A DNA stretch of 64,000 nucleotides from Actinophytocola sp044466355 (GTDB lineage Bacteria; Actinomycetota; Actinomycetes; Mycobacteriales; Pseudonocardiaceae), in contig NZ_JBITMQ010000011.1 of the NCBI RefSeq assembly GCF_044466355.1, forward strand, positions 248,001-312,000, written 5' to 3'. Positions 1 to 7,452 of the stretch are shown here, one piece after another. The number at the start of each line of letters is the position of its first letter. Position 1 is the first letter of the stretch. The notes under the pieces were generated by a model that had not been told where the DNA came from, did not search any database, and worked only from the letters and a program-made list of their open reading frames with translations. The translations under genes and the position numbers were made by a program.

Positions 1-813
1 GCGTTGCTGTCGTTCTGCGCGGTGGTGCTCGTGATCGTCGGTTCGTTCCTGCCGCTGTACTCGGGCACGCTGAGCTTCGGCCCGGACGAGATCGAGGTGA
101 CCATCTCCCCGTGGAGCGCCGAGGTCGAGGGGCCGTCGGCGCCGGGTGACGTGCCGAGGATCGGCTATCCGCTGGTCTTCGCCGCGATCGTGCTGGCGTG
201 CGCGGCGGCACTGAACTGGTACGCCGCCACCCCGGCCGCCGGTCAGGGCGTCGCCCGCGTCTCGGGCACGACGACGGTGGTCGGCGGCGCCTTCCTCATC
301 GGCATCGTGTGGACGACCGCGCTGATGGTCGTCAACGGCGTCGACAGTGTCATCCTCCTCGGCACGCTCACCCCCGGACTGGAGACGGAAGCGACCTACC
401 TGGTGGGTCACTGGCTGCTGATGGTGGCGGCGGCGCTGAGCCTGTGCGCGGCCGTGCTGGCCCTGGTCCCGGTGCGCAGGCCGACGTGGGCACAGGTGAA
501 CCCGGACGTCGCCACGCCGCCCTACGGCATCGCGCTGCCGCAGGTCCCCGCGCGCAACCAGCCACCGCCGCCGCCTGGCTTCGTCCAGGTCGACCCGCTG
601 ACCGGCCACCCGATGCCGCCGAGCCCACCGACCGGCGTACCGATGGCCCATCCGCCCCAGCAGCCACTCCAGTCGCAGGCAGCGCCGGAGCCGCCCCGGC
701 CCGCGGACGAGCCCTCGGCCCCCGCGGAGGCGCCTGCCGTCGAGCCGCCAGCGCAGCCGGTCCCGTGGGCGCTTCCGGAACCGGGTGTGGATCAGCGCCG
801 GAACGAGCCCTAG
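1..813 (+). CDS. Membrane protein with proline-rich cytosolic tail (5' end missing)
   Basis: The reading frame is open at the window edge, so the true start probably lies upstream; a TTG at position 4 is the first possible start inside the window. About four hydrophobic segments are visible (roughly residues 1-20, 56-75, 89-110 and 135-156), followed by a tail of about 100 residues rich in Pro, Ala and Gln (PPPPPG, QPPPPP-like runs). This is the architecture of small actinobacterial integral membrane proteins of unknown function. No catalytic motif is seen. It is followed by 292 bases before secY, so it is not in the same tight operon. Function unknown. Confidence 0.7.
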   Translation, partial: ALLSFCAVVLVIVGSFLPLYSGTLSFGPDEIEVTISPWSAEVEGPSAPGDVPRIGYPLVFAAIVLACAAALNWYAATPAAGQGVARVSGTTTVVGGAFLIGIVWTTALMVVNGVDSVILLGTLTPGLETEATYLVGHWLLMVAAALSLCAAVLALVPVRRPTWAQVNPDVATPPYGIALPQVPARNQPPPPPGFVQVDPLTGHPMPPSPPTGVPMAHPPQQPLQSQAAPEPPRPADEPSAPAEAPAVEPPAQPVPWALPEPGVDQRRNEP

Positions 814-967
814 CCTCGTGTCTGAGCGCCACCTGCGCATTCGCGTGTCACGCGTGCGTGCGGGTGGTCGGCGTCGGTCGGCGCGACGCTGGGCCGAATG
901 GCCGTGTCTCGCCGTTTAGTGGCCAGGGGGTGCAGGAGCCCTCCGGGGTCCTGTTAAAGTCGGGAGC

Positions 968-1086
968 ACGCTTCGGGTGGAGTGCCTCCCGAAGCGTTAC
1001 TGGCTTGCCAACACCTGGCAGCCGGGTGAGTGTGTTCCGGCCGGTAACCCCACCGGCAAAGCCGATCGCCGGCGAGAGAGCCGGCG
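968..1086 (+). promoter_or_regulatory. Structured 5' leader of secY
   Basis: The leader holds a perfect 10-bp inverted repeat (ACGCTTCGGG 968-977 with CCCGAAGCGT 988-997, loop of 10) and a perfect 7-bp hairpin (CGCCGGC 1067-1073 with GCCGGCG 1080-1086). The second hairpin sits only 5 bases before the secY Shine-Dalgarno GAGGAGG (1092-1098). A CCGG-rich palindromic stretch lies between them. A weak promoter-like TTAAAGT is at about 953-959. The structure is seen directly; any role in regulating secY is inference. Confidence 0.5.
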
Positions 1087-1105
1087 ACGCCGAGGAGGTC
1101 CTTGC

Positions 1106-2407
1106 GTGCTCAGCGCCTTCCGCTCGGCTCTCGCGACGCCGGATCTGCGCCGCAAGATCCTTTTCACCCTGATGATCATCGCGGTCTATCGGGTCGGCGC
1201 CATGCTGCCCTCCCCGGGTGTGTCATACCCGAACGTGCAGAAGTGCATCGCCGACGTCGACAACCAGAGCATCTACCAGCTGCTGAACCTGTTCAGCGGC
1301 GGTGCGCTCCTGCAGTTGTCGGTGTTCGCGCTCGGGATCATGCCCTACATCACGGCGAGCATCATCATCCAGCTGCTGACCGTGGTCATCCCGCGGTTCG
1401 AGCAGCTGAAGAAGGAAGGCCAGTCCGGCCAGGGCAAGCTCACCCAGTACACCCGGTACCTGACCATCGGTCTCGCGGTGCTGCAGGCCACGGGCATCAT
1501 CGCCATGGCGAACCAGGGTGGCCTGTTCGGTGACTGCCAGGACCCGATCATCCCGAAGAACGGGGTGTTCGACCTGTCGATCATCATCCTCACGATGACC
1601 GCGGGCACGGCCCTGATCATGTGGTTCGGCGAGCTCATCACCGAGCGCGGTATCGGCAACGGCATGTCGCTGCTGATGTTCGTCAACATCGCGGCCCGCA
1701 TCCCGGCCGAGGGCGGCAACATCCTCGAGAACGCGGGCCCGCTCGTCTTCACCATCGTGTGCCTGTTCGGCCTCGCGATCATCGTCGCCGTGGTGTTCCT
1801 CGAGCAGGGGCAGCGCCGCATCCCGGTGCAGTACGCGAAGCGCATGGTCGGCCGTCGCATGTACGGCGGGACCTCGACGTACCTGCCGATGAAGGTCAAC
1901 CAGGCCGGCGTCATCCCGATCATCTTCGCGGCCTCGCTGCTCTACCTGCCGGACCTGATCACCCGGCTCACGGGCAACACCAACAACTGGTGGACGCGGT
2001 TCGTCTCCGACCACCTCGTGAAGCAGTCCGACTGGGTGCACATCACGGTCTACTTCGCGATGATCATCTTCTTCACGTACTTCTACATCTCCATCCAGTT
2101 CAACCCGCAGGAGCGGGCTGAGGACATGAAGAAGTACGGCGGCTTCATCCCGGGTATCCGCCCCGGTCGCCCGACCGCCGAGTACCTGCAGTTCGTACTG
2201 AGCAGGATCACCCTCCCCGGGTCGATCTACCTCGGCATCGTCGCTGTGCTGCCCAACTTCTTCCTGGACATCACCGGTGACGGCCAGAACCAGAACTTCC
2301 CCTTCGGTGGTACCGCTGTCTTGATCATGGTTGGCGTGGGTCTCGACACCGTCAAACAGATCGAAAGCCAGCTCATGCAACGCAACTACGAAGGGTTCCT
2401 CAAGTGA
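1106..2407 (+). CDS. secY: Preprotein translocase subunit SecY
   Basis: SecY is the channel subunit of the Sec translocon in the plasma membrane. The GTG at 1106 is chosen because GAGGAGG (1092-1098) is correctly spaced before it and the protein then begins VLSAFRSALATPDLRRKIL, the usual actinobacterial SecY start; it is 433 residues, normal for the family. About ten hydrophobic helices are visible, with the SecY signatures GGALLQLSVFALGIMPYI and, in cytosolic loops, KEGQSGQ and RRIPVQYAKR. The C-terminus ends IESQLMQRNYEGFLK. Its TGA overlaps the adk GTG, so secY, adk and map form one translationally coupled unit. Confidence 0.97.
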   Translation: MLSAFRSALATPDLRRKILFTLMIIAVYRVGAMLPSPGVSYPNVQKCIADVDNQSIYQLLNLFSGGALLQLSVFALGIMPYITASIIIQLLTVVIPRFEQLKKEGQSGQGKLTQYTRYLTIGLAVLQATGIIAMANQGGLFGDCQDPIIPKNGVFDLSIIILTMTAGTALIMWFGELITERGIGNGMSLLMFVNIAARIPAEGGNILENAGPLVFTIVCLFGLAIIVAVVFLEQGQRRIPVQYAKRMVGRRMYGGTSTYLPMKVNQAGVIPIIFAASLLYLPDLITRLTGNTNNWWTRFVSDHLVKQSDWVHITVYFAMIIFFTYFYISIQFNPQERAEDMKKYGGFIPGIRPGRPTAEYLQFVLSRITLPGSIYLGIVAVLPNFFLDITGDGQNQNFPFGGTAVLIMVGVGLDTVKQIESQLMQRNYEGFLK

Positions 2408-2958
2408 CACGTCTCGTTCTCGTCGGTCCGCCAGGTGCGGGCAAGGGCACTCAGGCGACCGCGCTGAGCGAGAAGCTGGGCATTCCGCACATCTCCACCG
2501 GTGACCTGTTCCGCAAGAACATCGCCGAGGAGACCGAGTTGGGCAAGCAGGTCAAGGACATCCTCGACAGCGGTGGCCTCGTCCCGGACGAGGTCACCAA
2601 CCAGATGCTGATCGAGCGGCTCGAGCAGCCCGACACGGACAACGGTTTCCTGCTGGACGGGTTCCCGCGCAACATCGGCCAGGCCGACGTGCTGGCCAAG
2701 GTCCTCGCGGACGCCGACCAGAAGCTCGACGCGGTGGTCCAGCTCGTGGTCGACGAGGACGTCGTCGTGAAGCGGCTGCTCGCCCGTGGCCGCAGCGACG
2801 ACAATGAGGACGTCATCCGGCACCGGCAGCACGTGTACCGGTCGGAGACCGCGCCGCTGCTCGACTACTACCGGGACGTGCTCGTCACCGTCGACGGTGT
2901 CGGCGAGGTCGACGAGATCACCGACCGGGTGCTTGCCGCGTTGCGCGACCGGACGTGA
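2404..2958 (+). CDS. adk: Adenylate kinase
   Basis: Cytosolic enzyme that interconverts ATP + AMP and 2 ADP. The 184-residue protein starts at a GTG that shares GTGA with the secY stop. The P-loop GPPGAGKGT is at residues 8-16, the AMP-binding DGFPR at 85-89, and the LID arginine region RGRSDDNED at about 129-136. The LID is the short form without the four zinc cysteines, as usual in actinobacteria. The secY-adk-map order is conserved across high-GC Gram-positives. No anomalies. Confidence 0.97.
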   Translation: MTRLVLVGPPGAGKGTQATALSEKLGIPHISTGDLFRKNIAEETELGKQVKDILDSGGLVPDEVTNQMLIERLEQPDTDNGFLLDGFPRNIGQADVLAKVLADADQKLDAVVQLVVDEDVVVKRLLARGRSDDNEDVIRHRQHVYRSETAPLLDYYRDVLVTVDGVGEVDEITDRVLAALRDRT

Positions 2959-3767
2959 CCCGTGGCCTGTTCGGCACGCTGTTGCGGCGGCGTGACAGCA
3001 TGATCGAGCTGAAGACCCCGGCTGAGCTGGAGGCCATGCGGGCCGCCGGTCTCGTGGTGGCGAAGGCGCTCTCCGCCGTCACCGCCGCGGTCCGGGCCGG
3101 CGTGAGCACCGCGGACCTGGACGACATCGCGTTCCAGATCATCCGCGACGCCGGTGCCGTCCCGTCGTTCCTCGGCTACCACGACTACCCGGCCACGATC
3201 TGCGCGTCGGTGAACCACCAGATCGTGCACGGCATCCCGTCGAAGGACCAGGTGCTCGCCGACGGCGACCTGATCTCCGTCGACTGCGGCGCCATCCTGG
3301 ACGGCTGGCACGGCGACTCGGCCGTCACCATCCCGGTCGGCGAGGTACCCGCGGCGGACCTCGCCCTCTCGGACGCCACCCGCGCGGCCATGGAGGCGGG
3401 CATCGAGGCGGTCCGCCCCGACGGGCGGCTCACGGACATCTCGCACGCCATCGAGGAGTCGGTCCACCGCACCGAACGCGCGAACGGCACGACGTACGGC
3501 ATCGTCCGCGAGTACGGCGGCCACGGCATCGGCCGTGCCATGCACATGGAGCCGTTCCTGCCGAACTACGGCAAGCCTGGCAAGGGCCCGCGCCTGCGGG
3601 TGGGGATGGCGATCGCGATCGAGCCCATGCTGACCCTGGGCACCGCGCAGACGGAGGAGTTGGACGACGGCTGGACCGTCGTCACCGCCGACGGCTCCCG
3701 CGCCGCTCACTGGGAACACACGGTCGCCATCACCGACGACGGCCCGTGGGTTCTGACCGCTCCCTGA
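2955..3767 (+). CDS. map: Methionine aminopeptidase type I
   Basis: Removes the initiator methionine from nascent proteins. Counting from the GTG at 2955, the five metal ligands of the pita-bread fold are D110 and D121 (SVDCGAILDGWHGDSA), H190 (GGHGIG), E223 (IEPM) and E254 (WEHTVAI). The GTG overlaps the adk stop (GTGA), favouring it by coupling; an ATG at 3000 giving MIELKTPAELEAM is an equally reasonable start (255 residues). Last gene of the secY-adk-map unit; a family A repeat begins 13 bases after its stop. Confidence 0.95.
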   Translation: MTRGLFGTLLRRRDSMIELKTPAELEAMRAAGLVVAKALSAVTAAVRAGVSTADLDDIAFQIIRDAGAVPSFLGYHDYPATICASVNHQIVHGIPSKDQVLADGDLISVDCGAILDGWHGDSAVTIPVGEVPAADLALSDATRAAMEAGIEAVRPDGRLTDISHAIEESVHRTERANGTTYGIVREYGGHGIGRAMHMEPFLPNYGKPGKGPRLRVGMAIAIEPMLTLGTAQTEELDDGWTVVTADGSRAAHWEHTVAITDDGPWVLTAP

Positions 3768-3779
3768 CCACCGTCGTGG

Positions 3780-3945
3780 CCTCCGGCCCCCTCGAGCCAC
3801 GCTACGGCATCACACCGACACAGAGCGTCGTCATTCGCGCGGCTGTGGACAACTGCCCGACCTGTGGACAACTCAGCCTCCACCAGGGCAAACGCCCGTC
3901 CGCTGTCGGCCCCCCTCGCGTACGCTGGACACTGGGGGCCGGAGG
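3780..3945. repeat. Family A short inverted-repeat element, copy 1
   Basis: Bounded by a perfect 12-bp inverted repeat, CCTCCGGCCCCC (3780-3791) and GGGGGCCGGAGG (3934-3945); 166 bp, no coding capacity. Inside are CCACGCTACGGCAT near the left end, two TGTGGACAA boxes (3844-3852, 3863-3871; 19 bp apart) and CGTACGCTGGA near the right end. The second copy at 9785-9922 shares the ends and these internal blocks. It looks like a MITE or REP-like element; mobility is inferred. Confidence 0.7.
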
Positions 3946-4186
3946 ACGCCGGTCACGCACAGCGACTGTCTGTCCTCGGGAAATCACCCCAGAGGGGTAC
4001 GAGCCCGGGGCTACGATCGGCGTGCACCCCAACTTCACGTCCGTCTAACCCCCTGAATGCCGCCCCGTCGAACACACGCGTACACTGGTTCGGTGGCGCA
4101 CTCGTTGCGCCGTCTCCGTCATGCGTGTGCACCAGTGGGATACACGCGCGGCGGGCTGCGTAGACCCAAAACGAAACGCGGAGGAC
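3946..4186 (+). promoter_or_regulatory. infA upstream region with candidate promoter
   Basis: Non-coding stretch between the repeat and infA. The clearest promoter-like hexamer is TACACT at about 4081-4086, with no convincing -35 box. A second A+T-richer patch (AAAACGAAACG) runs into the Shine-Dalgarno GCGGAGGA just before the infA ATG at 4187. It presumably carries the promoter for the infA-rpmJ-rpsM cluster; exact elements are uncertain. Confidence 0.35.
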
Positions 4187-4408
4187 ATGGGCAAGAAGGA
4201 CGGGGCCATCGAGGTCGAAGGCCGTGTGGTGGAGCCGCTCCCCAACGCGATGTTCCGTGTCGAGTTGGAGAACGGACACAAGGTCCTCGCACACATCAGC
4301 GGCAAGATGCGGCAGCACTACATCCGCATCCTGCCCGAGGACCGAGTGGTCGTGGAGCTGTCGCCCTACGACCTGTCCCGCGGCCGAATCGTCTACCGCT
4401 ACAAGTAG
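4187..4408 (+). CDS. infA: Translation initiation factor IF-1
   Basis: The 73-residue S1/OB-fold protein binds the A site of the 30S subunit during initiation. Sequence MGKKDGAIEVEGRVVEPLPN through SGKMRQHYIRILPEDRVVVE to SRGRIVYRYK is canonical IF-1. The ATG at 4187 has GGAGGA immediately upstream and gives exactly the family length. First gene of the cluster that continues with rpmJ, rpsM, rpsK, rpsD, rpoA and rplQ. Confidence 0.97.
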   Translation: MGKKDGAIEVEGRVVEPLPNAMFRVELENGHKVLAHISGKMRQHYIRILPEDRVVVELSPYDLSRGRIVYRYK

Positions 4409-4432
4409 AGCCACCGATAGAGAGACAGGGAC

Positions 4433-4546
4433 GTGAAGGTCCAGCCGAGCGTCAAGAAGATCTGTGACAAGTGCAAGGTGATCCGCCGTCACGGGCGGGT
4501 CATGGTGATCTGCGAGAACCTGCGCCACAAGCAGCGCCAGGGCTGA
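4433..4546 (+). CDS. rpmJ: 50S ribosomal protein L36
   Basis: A 37-residue protein beginning at GTG 4433, 24 bases after infA. It reads MKVQPSVKKICDKCKVIRRH and ends ENLRHKQRQG. The zinc-ribbon ligands of the C+ form are kept: the CxxC pair (ICDKC), a later Cys (VICEN) and His (LRHKQ). Length and sequence match bacterial L36 exactly. Confidence 0.96.
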   Translation: MKVQPSVKKICDKCKVIRRHGRVMVICENLRHKQRQG

Positions 4547-4581
4547 TCACAGCACACAACAAGAGGACCTCCCCACACCTG

Positions 4582-4600
4582 CCGAGCCACACGGGCTCGG
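4582..4600 (+). promoter_or_regulatory. Hairpin in the rpmJ-rpsM spacer
   Basis: CCGAGCC (4582-4588) pairs with GGCTCGG (4594-4600) around a short loop, inside the 133-base spacer before rpsM. There is no T tract after it. A second G+C-rich stretch (CCCCGGACCAGGCCGGGG) follows. It could act as an attenuator or mRNA-stability element; only the structure is seen. Confidence 0.35.
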
Positions 4601-4679
4601 TTACACCCCCGGACCAGGCCGGGGCCCGCCAGCACGGGACGGTGAGGGAGAAGACCTGGAAGAACCTTCAAGAGGAGAT

Positions 4680-5060
4680 ATGGCACGCGTTGCTGGCGTC
4701 GACCTCCCCCGCGAGAAGCGGATGGAGATCGCGCTGACCTACATCTACGGCATCGGCCGTACCCGCTCCAAGGAGCTGCTCGCCGCGACCGGCATCAGCC
4801 CGGACCTGCGCGCCAAGGACCTGTCCGACGAGGACGTCACCAAGCTCCGTGACTTCATCGAGTCGAACTTCAAGGTCGAGGGTGACCTCCGCCGCGAGGT
4901 GAACGCGGACATCCGCCGGAAGATCGAGATCGGCTGCTACGAGGGTCTCCGCTGGCGCCGCGGCCTTCCGGTGCGCGGCCAGCGCACGAAGACCAACGCT
5001 CGTACCCGCAAGGGTCCCAAGAAGACGGTCGCCGGCAAGAAGAAGGCTGGGAAGAAGTGA
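4680..5060 (+). CDS. rpsM: 30S ribosomal protein S13
   Basis: S13 sits in the head of the 30S subunit and contacts tRNA and the 50S. The 126-residue product starts MARVAGVDLPREKRMEIALT, carries the helix-two-turn-helix YGIGRTRSKEL and the conserved RGLPVRGQRTKTNARTRKG near the C-terminus, and ends in a lysine-rich tail. AGAGGAG lies just before the ATG. Its TGA is overlapped by the GTG of the next small ORF. Confidence 0.97.
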   Translation: MARVAGVDLPREKRMEIALTYIYGIGRTRSKELLAATGISPDLRAKDLSDEDVTKLRDFIESNFKVEGDLRREVNADIRRKIEIGCYEGLRWRRGLPVRGQRTKTNARTRKGPKKTVAGKKKAGKK

Positions 5061-5248
5061 GCACGGTCGTATCGGTCGTCCCACAGCGGCGACGCAACCG
5101 TCAGTTCGTGGCTCTGCAGGTGGCCCCCAAGGCCCGTCCGCAGGCACTTCGCGACCTGTACCGGGACTACGGCACGGTCATCCGTCACGCGGACCGCGAC
5201 TCGTCCACCGAGTCCGAGGCGTCCGCCACCACCCAGACTTCGCGTTAA
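5057..5248 (+). CDS. Possible 63-residue protein between rpsM and rpsK
   Basis: The frame opens with GTG overlapping the rpsM stop (GTGA) and closes with TAA 18 bases before rpsK. The product is basic in the first half (VVPQRRRNRQFVALQVAPKA, then RPQALRDLYRDYG) and Ser/Thr/Glu-rich at the end. Third codon positions are strongly G/C, as in the neighbouring genes. I do not recognise the family. rpsM and rpsK are normally adjacent in actinobacteria, so a coupled small gene here would be unusual; it may instead be a fortuitous frame in an enlarged spacer. Confidence 0.45.
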   Translation: MSTVVSVVPQRRRNRQFVALQVAPKARPQALRDLYRDYGTVIRHADRDSSTESEASATTQTSR

Positions 5249-5266
5249 CAGGAGCAGCAAGCAGAC

Positions 5267-5674
5267 ATGCCACCCAAGTCCCGTCAGGGCGCCGGGGTCA
5301 AGAAGGTCCGGCGCAAGGAAAAGAAGAACGTCTCTCACGGCCACGCGCACATCAAGAGCACGTTCAACAACACGATCGTCTCCATCACCGACCCGACCGG
5401 CAACGTGATCAGCTGGGCGTCCAGCGGCCACGTCGGCTTCAAGGGCTCGCGCAAGTCCACCCCGTTCGCCGCGCAGATGGCCGCCGAGAACGCGGCCCGC
5501 AAGGCGGCCGAGCACGGCATGCGCAAGGTCGACGTCTTCGTGAAGGGCCCCGGCTCCGGCCGGGAGACCGCGATCCGCTCGCTGCAGGCAGCGGGCCTCG
5601 AGGTCGGCACCATCCAGGACGTCACGCCGCAGCCGCACAACGGGTGCCGCCCGCCCAAGCGGCGCCGGGTCTAA
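5267..5674 (+). CDS. rpsK: 30S ribosomal protein S11
   Basis: S11 forms the 30S platform near the decoding centre and mRNA exit. The 135-residue product shows HGHAHIKSTFNNTIVSITD, the SSGHVGFKGSRKSTPFAAQ block and the conserved ending VTPQPHNGCRPPKRRRV. ATG at 5267 follows an AGGAGCAG Shine-Dalgarno. The basic N-terminal extension (KKVRRKEKK) is typical of actinobacteria. Confidence 0.97.
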   Translation: MPPKSRQGAGVKKVRRKEKKNVSHGHAHIKSTFNNTIVSITDPTGNVISWASSGHVGFKGSRKSTPFAAQMAAENAARKAAEHGMRKVDVFVKGPGSGRETAIRSLQAAGLEVGTIQDVTPQPHNGCRPPKRRRV

Positions 5675-5691
5675 GGGGGGACTGAGAAACC

Positions 5692-6297
5692 ATGGCTCGT
5701 TACACCGGACCTGTTACCCGCAAGTCCCGCCGCTTCAAGGTCGACCTGGTCGGTGGCGACCGCTCGTTCGAGCGTCGTCCGTACCCGCCGGGTCAGCACG
5801 GCCGCGGCCGCATCAAGGAGAGCGAGTACCTGCTCCAGCTGCAGGAGAAGCAGAAGGCTCGCTACACCTACGGCGTGCTGGAGCGCCAGTTCCGCCGCTA
5901 CTACGAGCAGGCCGCGCGCACCAAGGGCAAGACCGGTGAGGCGCTGCTGCAGCTGCTCGAGTCGCGCCTGGACAACGTGGTGTACCGCGCGGGTCTCGCC
6001 CGCACGCGCCGCCAGGCCCGCCAGCTCGTCTCGCACGGCCACTTCATCGTGAACGGCAAGAAGGTCAACGTCCCGAGCTTCCAGGTGTCGAAGTTCGACA
6101 TCATCGACGTGAAGCCGAAGTCGATGAACACGCTGCCGTTCGTCGCCGCCAAGGAGTCCTTCGGCGACCGGCCGATCCCGGGCTGGCTGCAGGTCGTGCA
6201 GTCCAACCTGCGGATCCTCGTGCACCAGCTGCCGGAGCGCGCCCAGATCGACGTGCCCGTGCAGGAGCAGCTGATCGTCGAGTTCTACTCGAAGTGA
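5692..6297 (+). CDS. rpsD: 30S ribosomal protein S4
   Basis: Primary 16S rRNA-binding protein that nucleates 30S assembly. The 201-residue product begins MARYTGPVTRKSRRFKVDLV and contains the S4 RNA-binding domain at roughly residues 90-155 (LLESRLDNVVYRAGLARTRR, SHGHFIVNGKKVNVPS). The ATG at 5692 follows GGGGGACTGAG. No zinc-cluster cysteines are seen, the common actinobacterial C- form. The gene is followed by a strong hairpin before rpoA. Confidence 0.97.
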   Translation: MARYTGPVTRKSRRFKVDLVGGDRSFERRPYPPGQHGRGRIKESEYLLQLQEKQKARYTYGVLERQFRRYYEQAARTKGKTGEALLQLLESRLDNVVYRAGLARTRRQARQLVSHGHFIVNGKKVNVPSFQVSKFDIIDVKPKSMNTLPFVAAKESFGDRPIPGWLQVVQSNLRILVHQLPERAQIDVPVQEQLIVEFYSK

Positions 6298-6303
6298 TCT
6301 TGA

Positions 6304-6334
6304 CCTGGGAGGCGGCGCCCTGCCGCCTCCCAGG
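6304..6334 (+). terminator. Perfect 13-bp hairpin between rpsD and rpoA
   Basis: CCTGGGAGGCGGC (6304-6316) pairs perfectly with GCCGCCTCCCAGG (6322-6334) around a 5-base loop. It starts 6 bases after the rpsD stop. No T tract follows, so this could be a partial terminator, an attenuator or an mRNA 3'-end stabiliser inside the operon. It would be expected to set rpoA expression apart from the ribosomal proteins. Confidence 0.6.
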
Positions 6335-6390
6335 CACATCTCCGGTGGGCGTCAAATAGCGGTCGCCCCTGAGGTAAAGGAAACAAGAAA

Positions 6391-7452
6391 GTGCTGATTT
6401 CGCAGCGGCCCTCGCTCAGCGAGGAGCCGGTCAACGAGACGCGCTCCCGGTTCACCATCGAACCGCTGGAGCCGGGCTTCGGCTACACGCTCGGCAACTC
6501 GCTTCGCCGGACGTTGCTGTCGTCGATCCCGGGCGCGTCCGTCACGAGCATCCGCATCGACGGTGTGCTGCACGAGTTCACCACCGTGCCGGGCGTGAAG
6601 GAAGACGTCACCGACATCATCCTCAACCTCAAAGAGCTGGTCGTCAGCTCCGAGGAGGACGAGCCGGTCACGATGTACCTGCGCAAGCAGGGCCCGGGTG
6701 AGGTGACCGCGGGGGACATCGTCCCGCCGGCCGGTGTCACCGTGCACAACCCCGACCTCCACATCGCCACGCTGAACGGCAAGGGCAAGCTGGAGATCGA
6801 GCTGGTCGTCGAGCGTGGCCGCGGCTACGTGCCCGCGGTGCAGAACAAGCAGGCAGGCGCCGAGATCGGCCGGATCCCGGTCGACTCGATCTACTCGCCG
6901 GTGCTGCGGGTCACCTACAAGGTCGAGGCGACGCGTGTCGAGCAGCGCACCGACTTCGACCGGCTGATCCTGGACGTCGAGACGAAGCCGTCGATCACCC
7001 CGCGGGACGCCGTCGCGTCGGCCGGCAAGACGCTGGTCGAGCTGTTCGGTCTCGCCCGCGAGCTGAACGTGGACGCCGAGGGGATCGAGATCGGTCCGTC
7101 GCCGCAGGAGGCGGACACCATCGCCGCCTACGCGATGCCGATCGAGGACCTCGACCTCACCGTGCGTTCGTACAACTGCCTCAAGCGCGAGGGCATCCAC
7201 ACCGTGGGTGAGCTCGTCTCGCGCAGCGAGGCCGATCTGCTGGACATCCGCAACTTCGGTGCGAAGTCGATCGACGAGGTCAAGATGAAGCTCGTCGGCC
7301 TCGGTCTCGCGCTGAAGGACAGCCCGCCCGGGTTCGACCCGACCACCGCCGCCTCCGACTACGCGAGCGAAGGCTGGTCGTCGGCGGACAGCGGGGTTGC
7401 GGACAGCAGCCACGACGATGGCCAGGACTACGCGGAGACGGAGCAGTTGTAA
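6391..7452 (+). CDS. rpoA: RNA polymerase alpha subunit
   Basis: Alpha dimerises to nucleate RNA polymerase assembly and its C-terminal domain contacts activators and UP elements. The 353-residue product has the N-terminal dimerisation domain (FTIEPLEPGFGYTLGNSLRR, residues about 15-230) and the helix-hairpin-helix C-terminal domain (LDLTVRSYNCLKREGIHTVG ... NFGAKSIDEVKMKL). GTG start preceded by AAAGGAAAC. The acidic C-terminal tail of about 35 residues is typical of actinobacteria. Its TAA shares a base with the rplQ ATG (TAATG). Confidence 0.97.
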   Translation: MLISQRPSLSEEPVNETRSRFTIEPLEPGFGYTLGNSLRRTLLSSIPGASVTSIRIDGVLHEFTTVPGVKEDVTDIILNLKELVVSSEEDEPVTMYLRKQGPGEVTAGDIVPPAGVTVHNPDLHIATLNGKGKLEIELVVERGRGYVPAVQNKQAGAEIGRIPVDSIYSPVLRVTYKVEATRVEQRTDFDRLILDVETKPSITPRDAVASAGKTLVELFGLARELNVDAEGIEIGPSPQEADTIAAYAMPIEDLDLTVRSYNCLKREGIHTVGELVSRSEADLLDIRNFGAKSIDEVKMKLVGLGLALKDSPPGFDPTTAASDYASEGWSSADSGVADSSHDDGQDYAETEQL

